DNA of 64,000 nucleotides, from assembly GCA_905250115.1 (NCBI GenBank), contig CAJNOI010000001.1, forward strand, positions 635,115 to 699,114. The letters run 5' to 3'. Every line of letters starts with the position of its first letter. Position 1 is the stretch's first letter. The stretch comes from Adineta steineri (lineage: Eukaryota > Rotifera > Eurotatoria > Adinetida > Adinetidae). A program made the position numbers and the translations under genes. This document shows, piece after piece, positions 1-11,547 of the stretch. The notes below the pieces were generated by a model. That model had not been told where the DNA came from, made no database searches, and saw only the letters and a program-made list of their open reading frames with translations.

Positions 1-273
1 GCAATAGAATAAAAGATAAAGTATACTGAAGTAGTAAGTAACAGATGAAGAACATAAAAATAAAATTATACAAGAGAACTTCACAAGATGTATGTCGTCT
101 TATCAAGATGTTGTTTCTCTTTAATGTTTTGTGAAAATAAAAACAAAAAGAAGTTTTTAATTACAATGATTTGAGGGGAGATAAAGCTACGTGTCATACT
201 TTTCTCAGAAATAAAAGTTTTACTGATTGATTTGTGCTATGTTAGAGACTTATAAGTATCAAAGTTGTTAGAA

Positions 274-1365
274 TTATTGGAGACTGGAGTTGCTTTTCGT
301 GAGAATTTCATGCGTGCAACATTCACATATGTTTAAAAGAATATCTATAGTATTAAGGTGATCATCTATAGCAATTATATCTTGATAAGTATCACCATTA
401 AAATCATGAACAGCGATCCAAATATTTTCATCAACAGTCTCAGGCCGAAATATTGTTTGCGTATCGAAATGACTATCTCCATATCCGAGTAGCACATCTA
501 TGCCATATGGATCAGTCGTTCCAACAGCGATGTCCAAATGGCCATCACAATTAAAGTCACCTACAGCAATTGAAGGTGTGCTCCAAACAGATTTTATAAA
601 AAACTTCTGGCTGATGTTAAAAATTCCATTATTATATCCAGACAGTACACAAATAACGTTGTTCCTACCATTGGAGATAACAACATCTGGATGAGTGTCA
701 CCATCAAAATCACCGACTGCTATGTTATTCGGATTAGAACCATAGAAAGTGAAAGATTGTTTCTGTACTTCAAAAGTTCCGTTACCGCATCCAACAAATA
801 CACCAACATTCACAGCATTATTATTGTTCACAGCAATATCTAAGTGACCATCATTGTTAAAGTCACCGATATTTAATGATCGAGGCTGACTATTATGTCC
901 AGTAGAAAAAATAAATGGCGATGAAAAATTGTCGTTACTTTTTCTTAGAAATACACAAATATTATTTTTGACCAGACTAACGATAGCGATATCTGAGTAA
1001 TTGTCATGATTGAAGTCAGTTACAGTGATGTCAACTGGCTCGCATTCCTTTCCCAGTTCAAATCTAATAAGTGCTCCAAAAGCTCCGTTGTCATCTCCAA
1101 AGAGTATACCAAGATGGGTGTCATTGACTAAAACGAGATCCGAGCGATTATCGTTATTGAAGTCACCAACATCAATATAAGACAAGAACTTAAAACTTTT
1201 CATTGGAATAATATTCTCTGCTCCAAAACTTCCATTACCATTTCCAAAAAGTAGATTCAGAGTCGTATAAAGTTTAGAATAAAATACAAGGTCAAGCCGA
1301 TTATCATCATTAAAATCAGCAAATACAAATCCGCGTGGTGTATAATGAAAATCAGATATGTTCAT
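274..1365 (-). CDS. FG-GAP/VCBS repeat protein, seven-bladed propeller, probably 5' incomplete
   Basis: A 363-residue reading frame made almost entirely of seven FG-GAP/VCBS-type repeats about 48 residues apart. Each carries a core like GDFNNDNRSDLVLVN or GDFNCDGHLDIAVG, whose D-x-N/D-x-D loops match calcium-binding blades of the integrin-alpha family. Seven repeats are what a closed beta-propeller needs. The chosen ATG sits only about ten residues before the first repeat. No signal peptide precedes it, whereas bdelloid members of this amplified family usually have an N-terminal membrane or signal segment, so an upstream exon is likely. A possible splice acceptor (TTGCAAG) lies just upstream in the same frame. 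After the last blade come a CECC cysteine cluster and a short tail. Extracellular adhesion or ligand binding is inferred from the fold only; the substrate is unknown. Family assignment is firm, gene ends are not. Confidence 0.8.
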   Translation of the reverse strand: MNISDFHYTPRGFVFADFNDDNRLDLVFYSKLYTTLNLLFGNGNGSFGAENIIPMKSFKFLSYIDVGDFNNDNRSDLVLVNDTHLGILFGDDNGAFGALIRFELGKECEPVDITVTDFNHDNYSDIAIVSLVKNNICVFLRKSNDNFSSPFIFSTGHNSQPRSLNIGDFNNDGHLDIAVNNNNAVNVGVFVGCGNGTFEVQKQSFTFYGSNPNNIAVGDFDGDTHPDVVISNGRNNVICVLSGYNNGIFNISQKFFIKSVWSTPSIAVGDFNCDGHLDIAVGTTDPYGIDVLLGYGDSHFDTQTIFRPETVDENIWIAVHDFNGDTYQDIIAIDDHLNTIDILLNICECCTHEILTKSNSSLQ

Positions 1366-2307
1366 CGATATTGTTCGAAATGCTAACTTGCAAAGTGGTG
1401 CTAATAAAAAGAAAATAAAGAATTACTCTTCGGTATTCTCGAACTGAAAGTATATGAGAAGAGATTTATGCAAGCTAAAACTACATCAGGCGTTACGTAC
1501 TTACGAAGGTATATGTTTAAGTGTGATCATCCCTTGAGATAGAGCTTCACAGCATTCTATTATTTAGTGACACGTGTAGTATCTCAGATATCAATGTTTT
1601 TGTTAATTTTGTTAAAGCTTAAAACATGGCACTATTGAACATCTTTGCTATAACGTGGTATCTTGGTCAATGACGCCTCACTTCAACAGATCATTTTTTT
1701 AAAATTCGCACAAAATGAATCAAACTTCTGATTTATATAGTATGTTTGCTGAAGAAATGATGTTTTCTACAAATTTTAGAAAAACAGCCCCATAAAATGA
1801 GTCGCCAATGATCAAGATGTGACGCATAGCTAAAATGTCGATATTCGAGATGCTCTATCTCAACACATAAACGTATTTAAATATATCCCTTCGTTAGTCT
1901 TAACAGAGTTTTTAAAATAATTCTAAATATTGAAATAAGTACGAGACGGTATTGTTATATTACTAAGCAACGAATAAATCTAACTCGAAGAATTTATCTT
2001 AAAAGTGATTGTCTAAGAACTAGTGCATATTAGTTTTTTGGTTTAAGCTACTGACTTGTTGTGCTTGAAAATGTTGACATTGTTGTATTTGTTGTTGGGT
2101 TCAAATTAGTATCATTTGTCGTGTTGATCGAGGAAGCTAGTGAAAACATATTTAATAAATATTCTGTTAAATATTTGATTCGGCTTAAATATCAAGATTA
2201 TTCAAAAGAATGCTTCATATTCCTTTGATACAATGAAATTGAAAAATATCCTACATTCTCTTTCCTTGCATCGGAAAACTATCTAGATCAACTTTGTCTT
2301 TCTAAAT
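1366..2307. other. AT-rich intergenic stretch, no gene seen
   Basis: About 940 bp between two minus-strand genes. I see no coding exon or repeat structure. It may hold the missing 5' exon of the FG-GAP gene and the 3' untranslated region of the trimodular membrane protein gene, but neither is recognisable. Confidence 0.5.
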
Positions 2308-5300
2308 TCAACTCATTTGAAGTTTTGAAATGGGTATGATGTGATATGTTGTTAAAACATTTGTACTTGCTTTGACAATTCTATTCTTACCTTGTCGCAC
2401 GGTATAAAATGAAAAAATAGCCAAAGCTGCTAGTACACAAGTCAGTAGTATACATCCGAAAATGACCTTGGAAGTACATCGAACTGATCTAACGACTATT
2501 GTCCTAGTAAAGAGATATTCTGGATTATGAATCATATAAAAATAAAAAAAGACATACGAAGATGTTTCTAGTGTTAAATTTGTCTCTGTATTTGTAGTGG
2601 CATTTTCAATGGTTGTGTTAGAAATATCATTGGATGTTTTTTCAAGAATACAGACAGGGCGAACAGTATTCGTTCGCTTTTTTCGATAATCATTTATTTT
2701 AGATGCAATTCGAACTATTTTAGGGCAAGTCCATTTAAGAATGATTGCGAGACCACCTTGAAGACTAAGTAAAAGAGTGATTATATTGAGTAAGTTGAAT
2801 TTTTGAGCACTAGTATAGGAACAATACGATGGTAAACATTGCTCAAAATAAGATGTATAATTCGTCTTATTTGACCATTGTTCAATGAATAGATTATCAA
2901 TAAGTTCAGCTATTTTAGTGTTAATCGAGAAACGACTCTTCATTATAGAGAGAGGTTCATGAGAATTGCTGTAATTAGTATATTGATGAATGAGATTAAT
3001 ACATGAACTATCATAAAAACATTCAAGAGTCGAAGCACGAAATGATTCACTTGGTGTACATCCTATTTTTAAACCTTTAATTGGAATTGAAATTATTTTA
3101 GGAGAATTGGATATGATAAAATTTGCTTGAGTTGTACAATTTGAACATAACCCACAAGAACATTCATCATCATAGATTAGAGCTCGAGTAGGCGCATAAA
3201 ATGTATCAGTTGTATCCTTGGATACAATGTATTCGAAAGTTGTTCCATATGTTGACATGAAAGCATTTCCATGATTGATAGTTCGAATTAAAAAGAGAAG
3301 ATGACGGAATGTTGTAGGGGCATTTGATTTACTCTGTTCCATCAACGATTCAAGTGTTTGATTAAAATTTATTTCTGAAAGAAGTTCAGAAGTGACAAGT
3401 AATGAGGTACGAAATTGATTGATCGAATTATTCACTGCATTCATGGAAAGTTGACATAATCCTTGAAGAAATTGTAGATGAGCAGAAAGAAAACGACGAT
3501 AGTCTCTTCGTGCATAAATAGACAAATTAGCAGCAAGACCAACTGTAAGATTAATTCGCCATTGTTCCGATGCGAATGGACTCGAGCAGATCTTTAAACG
3601 ATAAGAATAAGAAAAAGAAAAGATAGTATTCTGAACTAGCATTTGACGTTGTTACTACGATACTGTGATAAAATAGACAGTCTTTTAGTTCATTAAATAT
3701 TATTCATTTTTGTTAATGAATGATAAATCGTTCCGAAAATACTCGCGAACGAAATCCTACATTATGATAAGTGTTTTGTTCGAACTGATGACTTCTGACA
3801 ATTTTTCTTTCCTTTATTATAACCTCTTTGTTAGTAATAAACGTAGAATATGTTGTCTAAATCTTTTTCCTTTGTGTTTTGTAAATTGAAAAAAGTTCTT
3901 TGGTCTTAATTTTAGTTTATTAGCTAATTGCCTAAATTGAGTCATTTTTTACTCTCTAGATGTTTCAATCATGGATATCGACTTAGCATTCGTGTTAGGA
4001 AAAGAATGGTTGAGAAAGGGCACAAAAGATGCACGCAGATGGATGAGAACTTACATTTACTCATCCTTCTAGAACAGTATACTCCTTGTTATTAATGTCA
4101 TTCAATATCATTGTCTTTGTTAGAGTATTATAGAAAGCGGTCTAGTGCTTGTTGTCCTTAGTCGTTACGTCGAAATAATATTGTCGACTTAAAGCTTATA
4201 CTAACTATTTTTTTTCGAGCGGTATAAGATGATCTCAGAAAATAATCAATAGAAATACTGTTAACAAGACTGTGAATATTATTACCTTATCTTACCTGGT
4301 GAAATATTGGCTCAATTTCTACAAATTGGCTATATACCGATGCAATCACTGAACATGGACATTTTAATTTATCACCATGAAGCAGTTTCAGATTCTTGTA
4401 AACATTGAAAGACGGTTTATCAAACGTTTTCGTCATAATTTGTGGTTCAATTAGGGTATATATAGTAAGAATACTAAGACCACCGATAAATAAAGCAATG
4501 TACAGACGAGTTGCCCATCGACCAAGACGTTTAGCTTTTATCGGATCAACATTACTACCAATATCACTCAACGAAAATATGTTTAGATTAATGAGAGTGG
4601 TACACAGAAGTTTGATCACATTTCTCATAGTCATTTTGAATCGATCGAACCAGTTTCCATGAACTATACACACAAAAACAAGCTATACATTTTTGATGGT
4701 GATTGTAGATCGATGAGAAACAGGGTATATACGTGTGGGTGGTGATAACCTATCATGCTAGAAGATGAGTGTCACTTTTAGAGATGAGCATATAAATGAA
4801 GTCCTTCTTTAACTCTTTATCAACACTTTAATACTCGCGTCTACTACTATGTTTACTTTTGATTTAATCAAATTTTATATATGTTTGATTTGTGTAAATC
4901 TCACATTCTTCTACATGGATGCTTCTTTAAATGGCATAAGTTATGAAATCTCTGGGTTTCCTCGAACTACTAGATTTCTTCTCATGACATGACTGTTGAA
5001 CTTCTTGAATTGTTAATTCTTAGGTGATGGACACTACTGAAGATTAATGAATAGATGTGACATAGATTTAAATATTATTGAAATTTGCCAATTCCATTTT
5101 AAAAGTTTGTAGTTGCTAGTTTTGACTATTATTTACAAAGTATGCTCTAAGATCACGTATAAATTCTTCTTATCTTTCTTCTCATTTTATATACACTACA
5201 TTAGATGAAAACCGTTGTTGTATGAATACATTTGCTCTGTAATATTTTTTATAGACACCAGATCAATATCTACCTTGTTCGTCTTGTTGTTGGTTCTGTT

Positions 5301-8300
5301 GTCTTTTGTTGATCTTTTCCCATAAGTAATAGACAAATCGGACAAGATACGGTGTGATAAGACGTAGTGAGACAACAAGTCCACCAATCACAGACATCAT
5401 TGTTATAATTATTCCCGCAATAGTCTTTTTACGAATTTTTTCAGAATATGTACAATAAATCGGTGCACATGATTCGTAAAAGTCCTTGTATGACAAAAAT
5501 ACATTCCATTGTTCCATCATCATTTCTTCAACTATAGTTGAAACTGAAGTATTTGGAGGAAAACGACTGCGTGTTGGATCATTGATTAAAGGACTAATAT
5601 CATATAACGATATTCTTAACTCACTGGAAATATCAGACTTTTCTAAGTAACTCAGTAGAATTAGAAAACAATCTGAATCTGCATACAAACATTGTAAGGT
5701 CGAGAGCAGCAGAGAATCACTATTTAGGCAACCTCTAATGAAAAATGGTATTACATAAAGGTGATACATGCCACCAGCCAATTCAGGAGTATAAATGACG
5801 TTTGAACCTTGACAATGAGGGTCAGTTGAACAAACACAGGTGAGCACTGTCGAATTAATTTCTGGAATGCCAGGTAAAATAAATGATACCTAGAAATAAA
5901 AAGAAAGATTTACGTTTTGCTATCAATTGGTTTTTGCAAAATTATATAAGAAAGAAATGGATTGAGATACCTTTCGTATGAATCAGCTTCTGAAAAGTAC
6001 AATGGAGATTATATAAAATCTATCACATATTGGTATTCTAATGCCATATCATTCTGTTATTTTAGGCATGGATTAATATATTCTCGAAAAATAGCTTGAA
6101 AGGAGTTATGCTCACTCTAATACTTGTTCTAGGTGCGCTACTATAACTTGGAATGAATCGTAGAGGTCCAATTTTCTAAGCCTGATTTAGTCCACTCAAA
6201 GCTCTGCTATCGTCACTTAATAAAATCTACAGTCATGCTCAAAAAATCATTCTACATCACTTTTACAATTATGCTGGTTTTTTTGAGGTATAATCGTGGA
6301 TCGCATTTACCCAGCACTATCTCTTAAATGGCGGTTTTATGTTGAAAAACAATTAGCATATAACGAGAAATAGTATAGCGACATGTTTTTTCGAATATTT
6401 ATATCGAAAAACATCAGATAAATATATCCTGTAGGATTATCAATCAGTTTTTTCTGATGACACTAGTACTTTTTAATTGTACACAGTTCTGATTGTTTCT
6501 GTTAGTAGCAACAAACAAAACAGGCTTTCATAACTGTATTTTTGAGAAGAAAGACAACATTTCATTATTCTATGCAATAACACACCTGTGGTAAGAACTG
6601 ATTGTTTATTTCATTTTTTATAATGGTTATGATTAGGTTAGCATGCAAATAATCTATGTCAGCCATTAATGGTCCCATATAAGGCTGATCGACTTGCAAT
6701 AAAAGACGTACAACGTCGTTCTGAAGACTAAAGTCGAAAATCGTTGAATTATAAAACTGTCTAAGAGTTGCATTTAATTGTATATCGAACTCGATTTCAT
6801 TAAATACAGTTGACGCGATAAACAACTGCTTCAGAAAGCGATCAGCACTATCATCAATCGTTTTATTAGCCAGTCGACAAAAATCAGACAACTGTTGGAA
6901 TTGTGCCCGAGCTCGATTACGCCAATCATTAGGATAATACATATTGATACTTCTTTGTAATAAAGTAAACCAATCATCAGTAACAAAACCACTTGAGCAC
7001 ACCTGATGCAATGCTGGAGATAAGGAAACGAATGAACGATAAGAGATAGTTTTGGTTGAACAAGGACAATTGAGTGTAGCTGAGTGCAACGTCTGTAAAT
7101 TTTTATACGCAGTTAATGATGGATTTAGAATAGTCACTGTAGCTGTTTGAGTACTCAATGAATTGAAGAGAAGAAGCACAATAATTGAACCTAATGAGAA
7201 AAACCAAAAAATAAACATGTTATTATAAACATATCTTCGATAGAAAGATTGCAAATAACATTCAACAATCTTAGTATGTCGACAATGAACTTATTTTTGT
7301 TCAACTCGAAGCAATCTGCAATTTATGAATGATAAAAAGATATGGATTGATGACAAATCAGACTACTAAGTGATAAACAGAAAAAAATGAGAAACTTTAG
7401 TAGTTCATCAACATAGATCTCAACTCAGACATCAGAACTCTTTTATACAATATCTTATGTAAGATTCAATAGTGCGAAACTTGATAATTGTATCTAATCT
7501 TTGAGATCTTAATCAAAAAGTCAGATATTATATTAATCAATATTGGCAGTTTAGATGTTCAAATAATGAATAACAACGATATTTCATGTACATCTTTCAT
7601 TATTTAATCATCTGACAATCTACATTTGACTATTGAATATTTTAGTATCTAAGTTCACGTATACATAGTAAAAGTAACTATACCAGTTAGTAAAATCAAA
7701 TAAATACGTGTGATAATCTTTTGTTGTTTGATATCGTTTTCTGTTCGCTTATTGACGTTCTTAAACAAGTTTAATCGTTTCATCAATTGACAAAATTTAC
7801 GTAGATATATTTTGTGACACACTACAAATTGAATATAAATTATATTTATGATGAAACTTTTTCTTAGTATATCCGAAAAACTTACCGAAATGCATACGTG
7901 CGTTTCTTGAACGATGTTTGAATTTTAATGAGACACTTACCAAAAATGATGCAATTAAACGAAGTATTATCACGAGACCACCATATAGACTAATGAAAAG
8001 AGTAATTGCGTATGAAATATTAGCTCGATCTGTTGCCGTGTATGTACAGACTGAAGGTTGACATTCATTAAAATACTCTGAATAATTTATTTGTGGCAAC
8101 CATTCTTCAATAAAAAGATTATTGAAATAGTCGTTCACAGAAAGATTTTGTTGTTTCGAAGTCAGAACAGAGTCGATCCAGTTAACATCCATCTAGACAA
8201 TATGAATATGTATGAAAGTTAAAAGAGTGTTATACATACATGATTAAGAACTGGAAAATAATCGGATAATAAGTGCAGACACTCGATTTCATATAAACAA

Positions 8301-10191
8301 TCGAGTGTACTCTGAAGAAGAGCTTCGAGAGGAGTACATGCTGCAAAAAATCCATTGACAATTGTAGAATTTGGCATCGATTCGAATGTCTGTATTCGTT
8401 CCGTAGTCATGTAATCATTTAACAGAGGATTGAGAGTAGCTGCACTGGTTGGGTTATCCCGATTACAGAACACACCTCCACTTGTAGAACGATACCCTAC
8501 TGAGAATGAAATTATATCAGACCTATTCCAGTCGGTGGATATTTCAGCTATTAAATTTGTATTAAGAGCTGACACTAAGTAGTTCCCCCGTATAGTTGTT
8601 CTTAAGTAGTTTAAGAACATAACTATTCGAGCAGATGCACTGTTTTTAAAAGATTCCGTCGTACTATTCACTTCGAATTCAATTTGTGTGTCAGTAAGAA
8701 GATAAGTGGTAATAAAATCATTGTTTCCAACATCATTTTCAACATGAAAAACTGCATCTTCAGCGATTGAACACAAATTAGACAAAAGTGCAAACTAAAT
8801 AGAAACAAAATCAATCAGTTAATATCTAAAAGATTATAAGGTGCAGCAAATGTAAAAATCGACTAAAATGTTTTTTTCGCGATTTATATATGGTTTGATA
8901 GAGCCTGTCGAGCTCTACGAAACTGTATATTTTAAAAATTTTCTTGAGAGCGTGGGTGTGAGTGTGGTCTAGACGTATTGTAATAATCGTACACTCACAC
9001 CCACACCCATCTTCAGATTGAATACATGTTAATCATTGAAAATTGATTTTAAATCTTCTTCAGACACATTTTTAAACTTTTTATCGTTATTGCTTCTCAT
9101 AGAATATAGATCAATCTCAAAACAAGAATAACAAAATCTCTATGAAAAATTATTCTCAAATCCATCGAAAAGCAAGACTACAATTAAATGTAGTTTTGAT
9201 CTAAAGCAATGTTTTTTTGGAAAAGTAATATACACCCACCTGAGAACTAGCTGTTGTTCGAAAATCCCATACACCATATTGACTTGCATTTAATAAATAT
9301 AATGCTTCAATCCATGATTGATTCACGAAAATACTCTTACAAACAGGATGGAATTTGATTATATTGGAAACAAAAGTTTTATGAGGCATGCTGATTGTTG
9401 AACATGGACATGAAAGAGTTTTGTTATGTTTCGAGTAAAGTTCATTAAATTTGCCAGGTGTAATATCAGAGACAGTAATTGTTGAAGATTCTGTCTTCAT
9501 TAAAGTAGTATAGAAAAGAATATAGAAGGACACTAAAATAAAAAAAGAAAGAGAAAGACTTTAAAGAAAAATCAAGAGTCATCGAGATTAGAAATCAACT
9601 GTCAAACAATAAGAGGTTTTATTCTATAGAGAATTTTTACAATATCATCTTTGTAACGAAAAAATACACCACCCAACCATTTGAATCAATCAAAATTCGG
9701 CAATGAATTCTCATCCAATACATTCCACTCGATGCTAAACAAAAGGATAGATTCCAATTGATATCTAAGTATATCTCACTGGCATCTGTACCATCTTAGA
9801 TACTACTAGACCAAAGTTGTAATTTCTACTATTATAATAGTTCTTTTCATATATTTATTTTTCTAACATCAGATACTTGTTACATTTTTATTGTTTGAAT
9901 AATCTTGATGATATCGTAGCAGAAGAAATAGTTGTTAGCGTTCTCTACATACATAAAATTTAGTCATCAGCTCAAACACTAATGTACATTTGAAAAACTA
10001 AAACGTGTTTGCTACGAACCTGTAAGAAGAAGGACGTATAATCGAGTTTTATATTTTTGATATTTAAGTACAATTGCCGGATCTTTTGGTTCATCATCAT
10101 CATCGTCATAGTCATCTTCTCCGAGCACAAAGAGATTATAATTGGATGCTTTCTGAAGAAACCATTGAAACAGAGTTTTGGGATTCATCAT
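2308..10191 (-). CDS. Trimodular two-TM, cysteine-rich ectodomain membrane protein (three tandem modules, one predicted protein)
   Basis: Proposed exons on the minus strand: 10191-10020, 9532-9240, 8794-8240, 8192-7886, 7821-7684, 7190-6586, 5889-5274, 4663-4296 and 3591-2308. The last has a probable 54-nt intron at 2557-2504. All joins use GT/AG and keep phase, giving about 1,427 residues. Each module of roughly 440-550 residues reads the same way: short cytoplasmic segment ending in TRLYVLLLT-like residues, TM1, a CPCS motif, an H-x-VC-x-S-x-F-x4-W block, a long ectodomain with GC-x-P-x-ESLL-type and LFIEEW-like blocks, a YF-x2-C-x-P-x2-C-x-YT motif, then TM2 with GGLVIILRLI and a basic tail. 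The third module ends with an extra hydrophobic helix (VIFGCILLTCVLAALAIF). Topology recalls DEG/ENaC/ASIC subunits (two TM, Cys-rich ectodomain), but no G-x-S pore motif is visible, so function is unassigned. The alternative is three separate tandem genes starting at 10191, 7783 and 4634. Confidence 0.65.
8952..9008. repeat. GT-rich foldback element (telomere-like)
   Basis: The left arm at 8952-8966 (gtgggtgtgagtgtg) is repeated inverted at 8991-9004, with about 25 nt between. It lies in the intron between the second and third exons of the trimodular gene. The units resemble the TGTGGG telomeric unit known from Adineta. Confidence 0.7.
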
Positions 10192-11547
10192 TTCAAGAAT
10201 AGATAAACTTGACGAATGAATCTTTTGATGAGTGTAATGTTTGTTTTTTTGTTCTTTCACAAATAATAATAGCTTATTCTAAAAATGAAAACTTTCTTTT
10301 TAGAAACATGTCATCAACGATTGAGTAACAAAATAGTCGAATAATTATAAAAACTTGTGAAATTAACTACGTAAAAGTATCATACAATACTGAAAGTTAC
10401 ATAGGGTTATTGGTCAAAAGAAGAAGTTTCCCCTTATTACACAAAAGTTCTGTCAACTATGAGATTAACAGATTGTAGAAGCTCGACCATCTAGAGGGTT
10501 TGGGTGGGATTATCTGTATTTTCAATCTACTCCCCACTCCCCGACACACATCATACCCACACCCTCGTATTTCATACATATCTGACCAAAAATAAATCAT
10601 AAAAAATATTATAATGACAAATAGAAAATGAAGTGTTGTTTCTTCGCCATCAAAAAGAATCTTTACTATAATTGATATGATCTTTTGTTTCGTATCGTAT
10701 GCTGGAAACTTGTAGCACTAGTAGAAAGATTCTACATATATGTACACTGGTTAGATGTTGTTTATCATACATTTATTATGTTGAATTTTAACAAAATGCT
10801 CACCTAAATGAATTGAAGAATACTGTAGGAATATAGAAAACAAAATGATCGACTCTGAATTTGAATAGAATGACTATTATCATGAATACTGACTTAGAGA
10901 AAAAACAGTGATCGATCGTATTCCTTTGAGTTATTACTATAACAATAAATTAAGAAAGGTTATGTGACTTCATGATCTTTATGATTTTTTAGTAATAAAC
11001 AATGATTGATAGCAAACATGTTTTCATATCTGACATGCATATTATTACTTGAATATATTTTAATATAGGAATTTGTCCGTAAAAGACAATTTTAAGGTGA
11101 ACATAGAAAATAACCTACATATAACTCTTATGGAATAAAATTATGAAATACAAAATAACTATCGTAGTTATTGAAAAACATAGATATTCAAAATATTATC
11201 TATTTAGAAAACATAAACCAGAATTTATTGAGTTTATTCTGCGCCACTACTCTTGAAAAATTCTTCAGAGTAGATGCCAGTTTAGAGTGTGAGAATGGAT
11301 CTGGATTCATCCTTCCTTCCCCTACACACCCACACCATATAGTAGCTCTGTTTGTCAAATTTGTAATCTCACATGATCTTGTATTAATATAATTGGGTTA
11401 ATATATGTTCAAAAGTATAGATGTTTATTTATATAACATACATACGTATGTGTACACGATAAGAAAAACAACTTGTTCAGAGAACAACTTAGAAAGGAAA
11501 AGAGAGAAAGAGAGAAAAAAATGAAAAACACCAAAAGATAGTTAGTA
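10192..11547. other. Intergenic region with GT-rich/C-rich repeat patches
   Basis: About 1.35 kb between the proposed start of the trimodular gene and the end of the LDL-receptor-like gene. An open frame continues a little 5' of 10191, so an upstream exon of the trimodular gene may lie here. The stretch also holds a foldback repeat (10494-10566) and a short C-rich patch at 11317-11337 (ccttcccctacacacccaca). A predicted frame at 11171-11392 has no recognisable content. Confidence 0.45.
10494..10566. repeat. GT-rich foldback element, degenerate
   Basis: gagggtttgggtggg at 10494-10508 is followed after about 43 nt by the complementary-style run tacccacaccctc at 10554-10566. It is the same style of element as at 8952 but more diverged. 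Confidence 0.55.

Noticed and set aside
4287..4673. Independent small gene starting at 4673
   Set aside because: The frame begins with a GTG, not an ATG, and a good acceptor lies inside it at 4664-4665. It is an internal exon of the trimodular gene.
2308..10191. Firm assignment of the trimodular protein as a DEG/ENaC channel
   Set aside because: Topology and cysteine richness agree, but the G-x-S selectivity motif and known ectodomain signatures are not visible. Kept only as a hypothesis.
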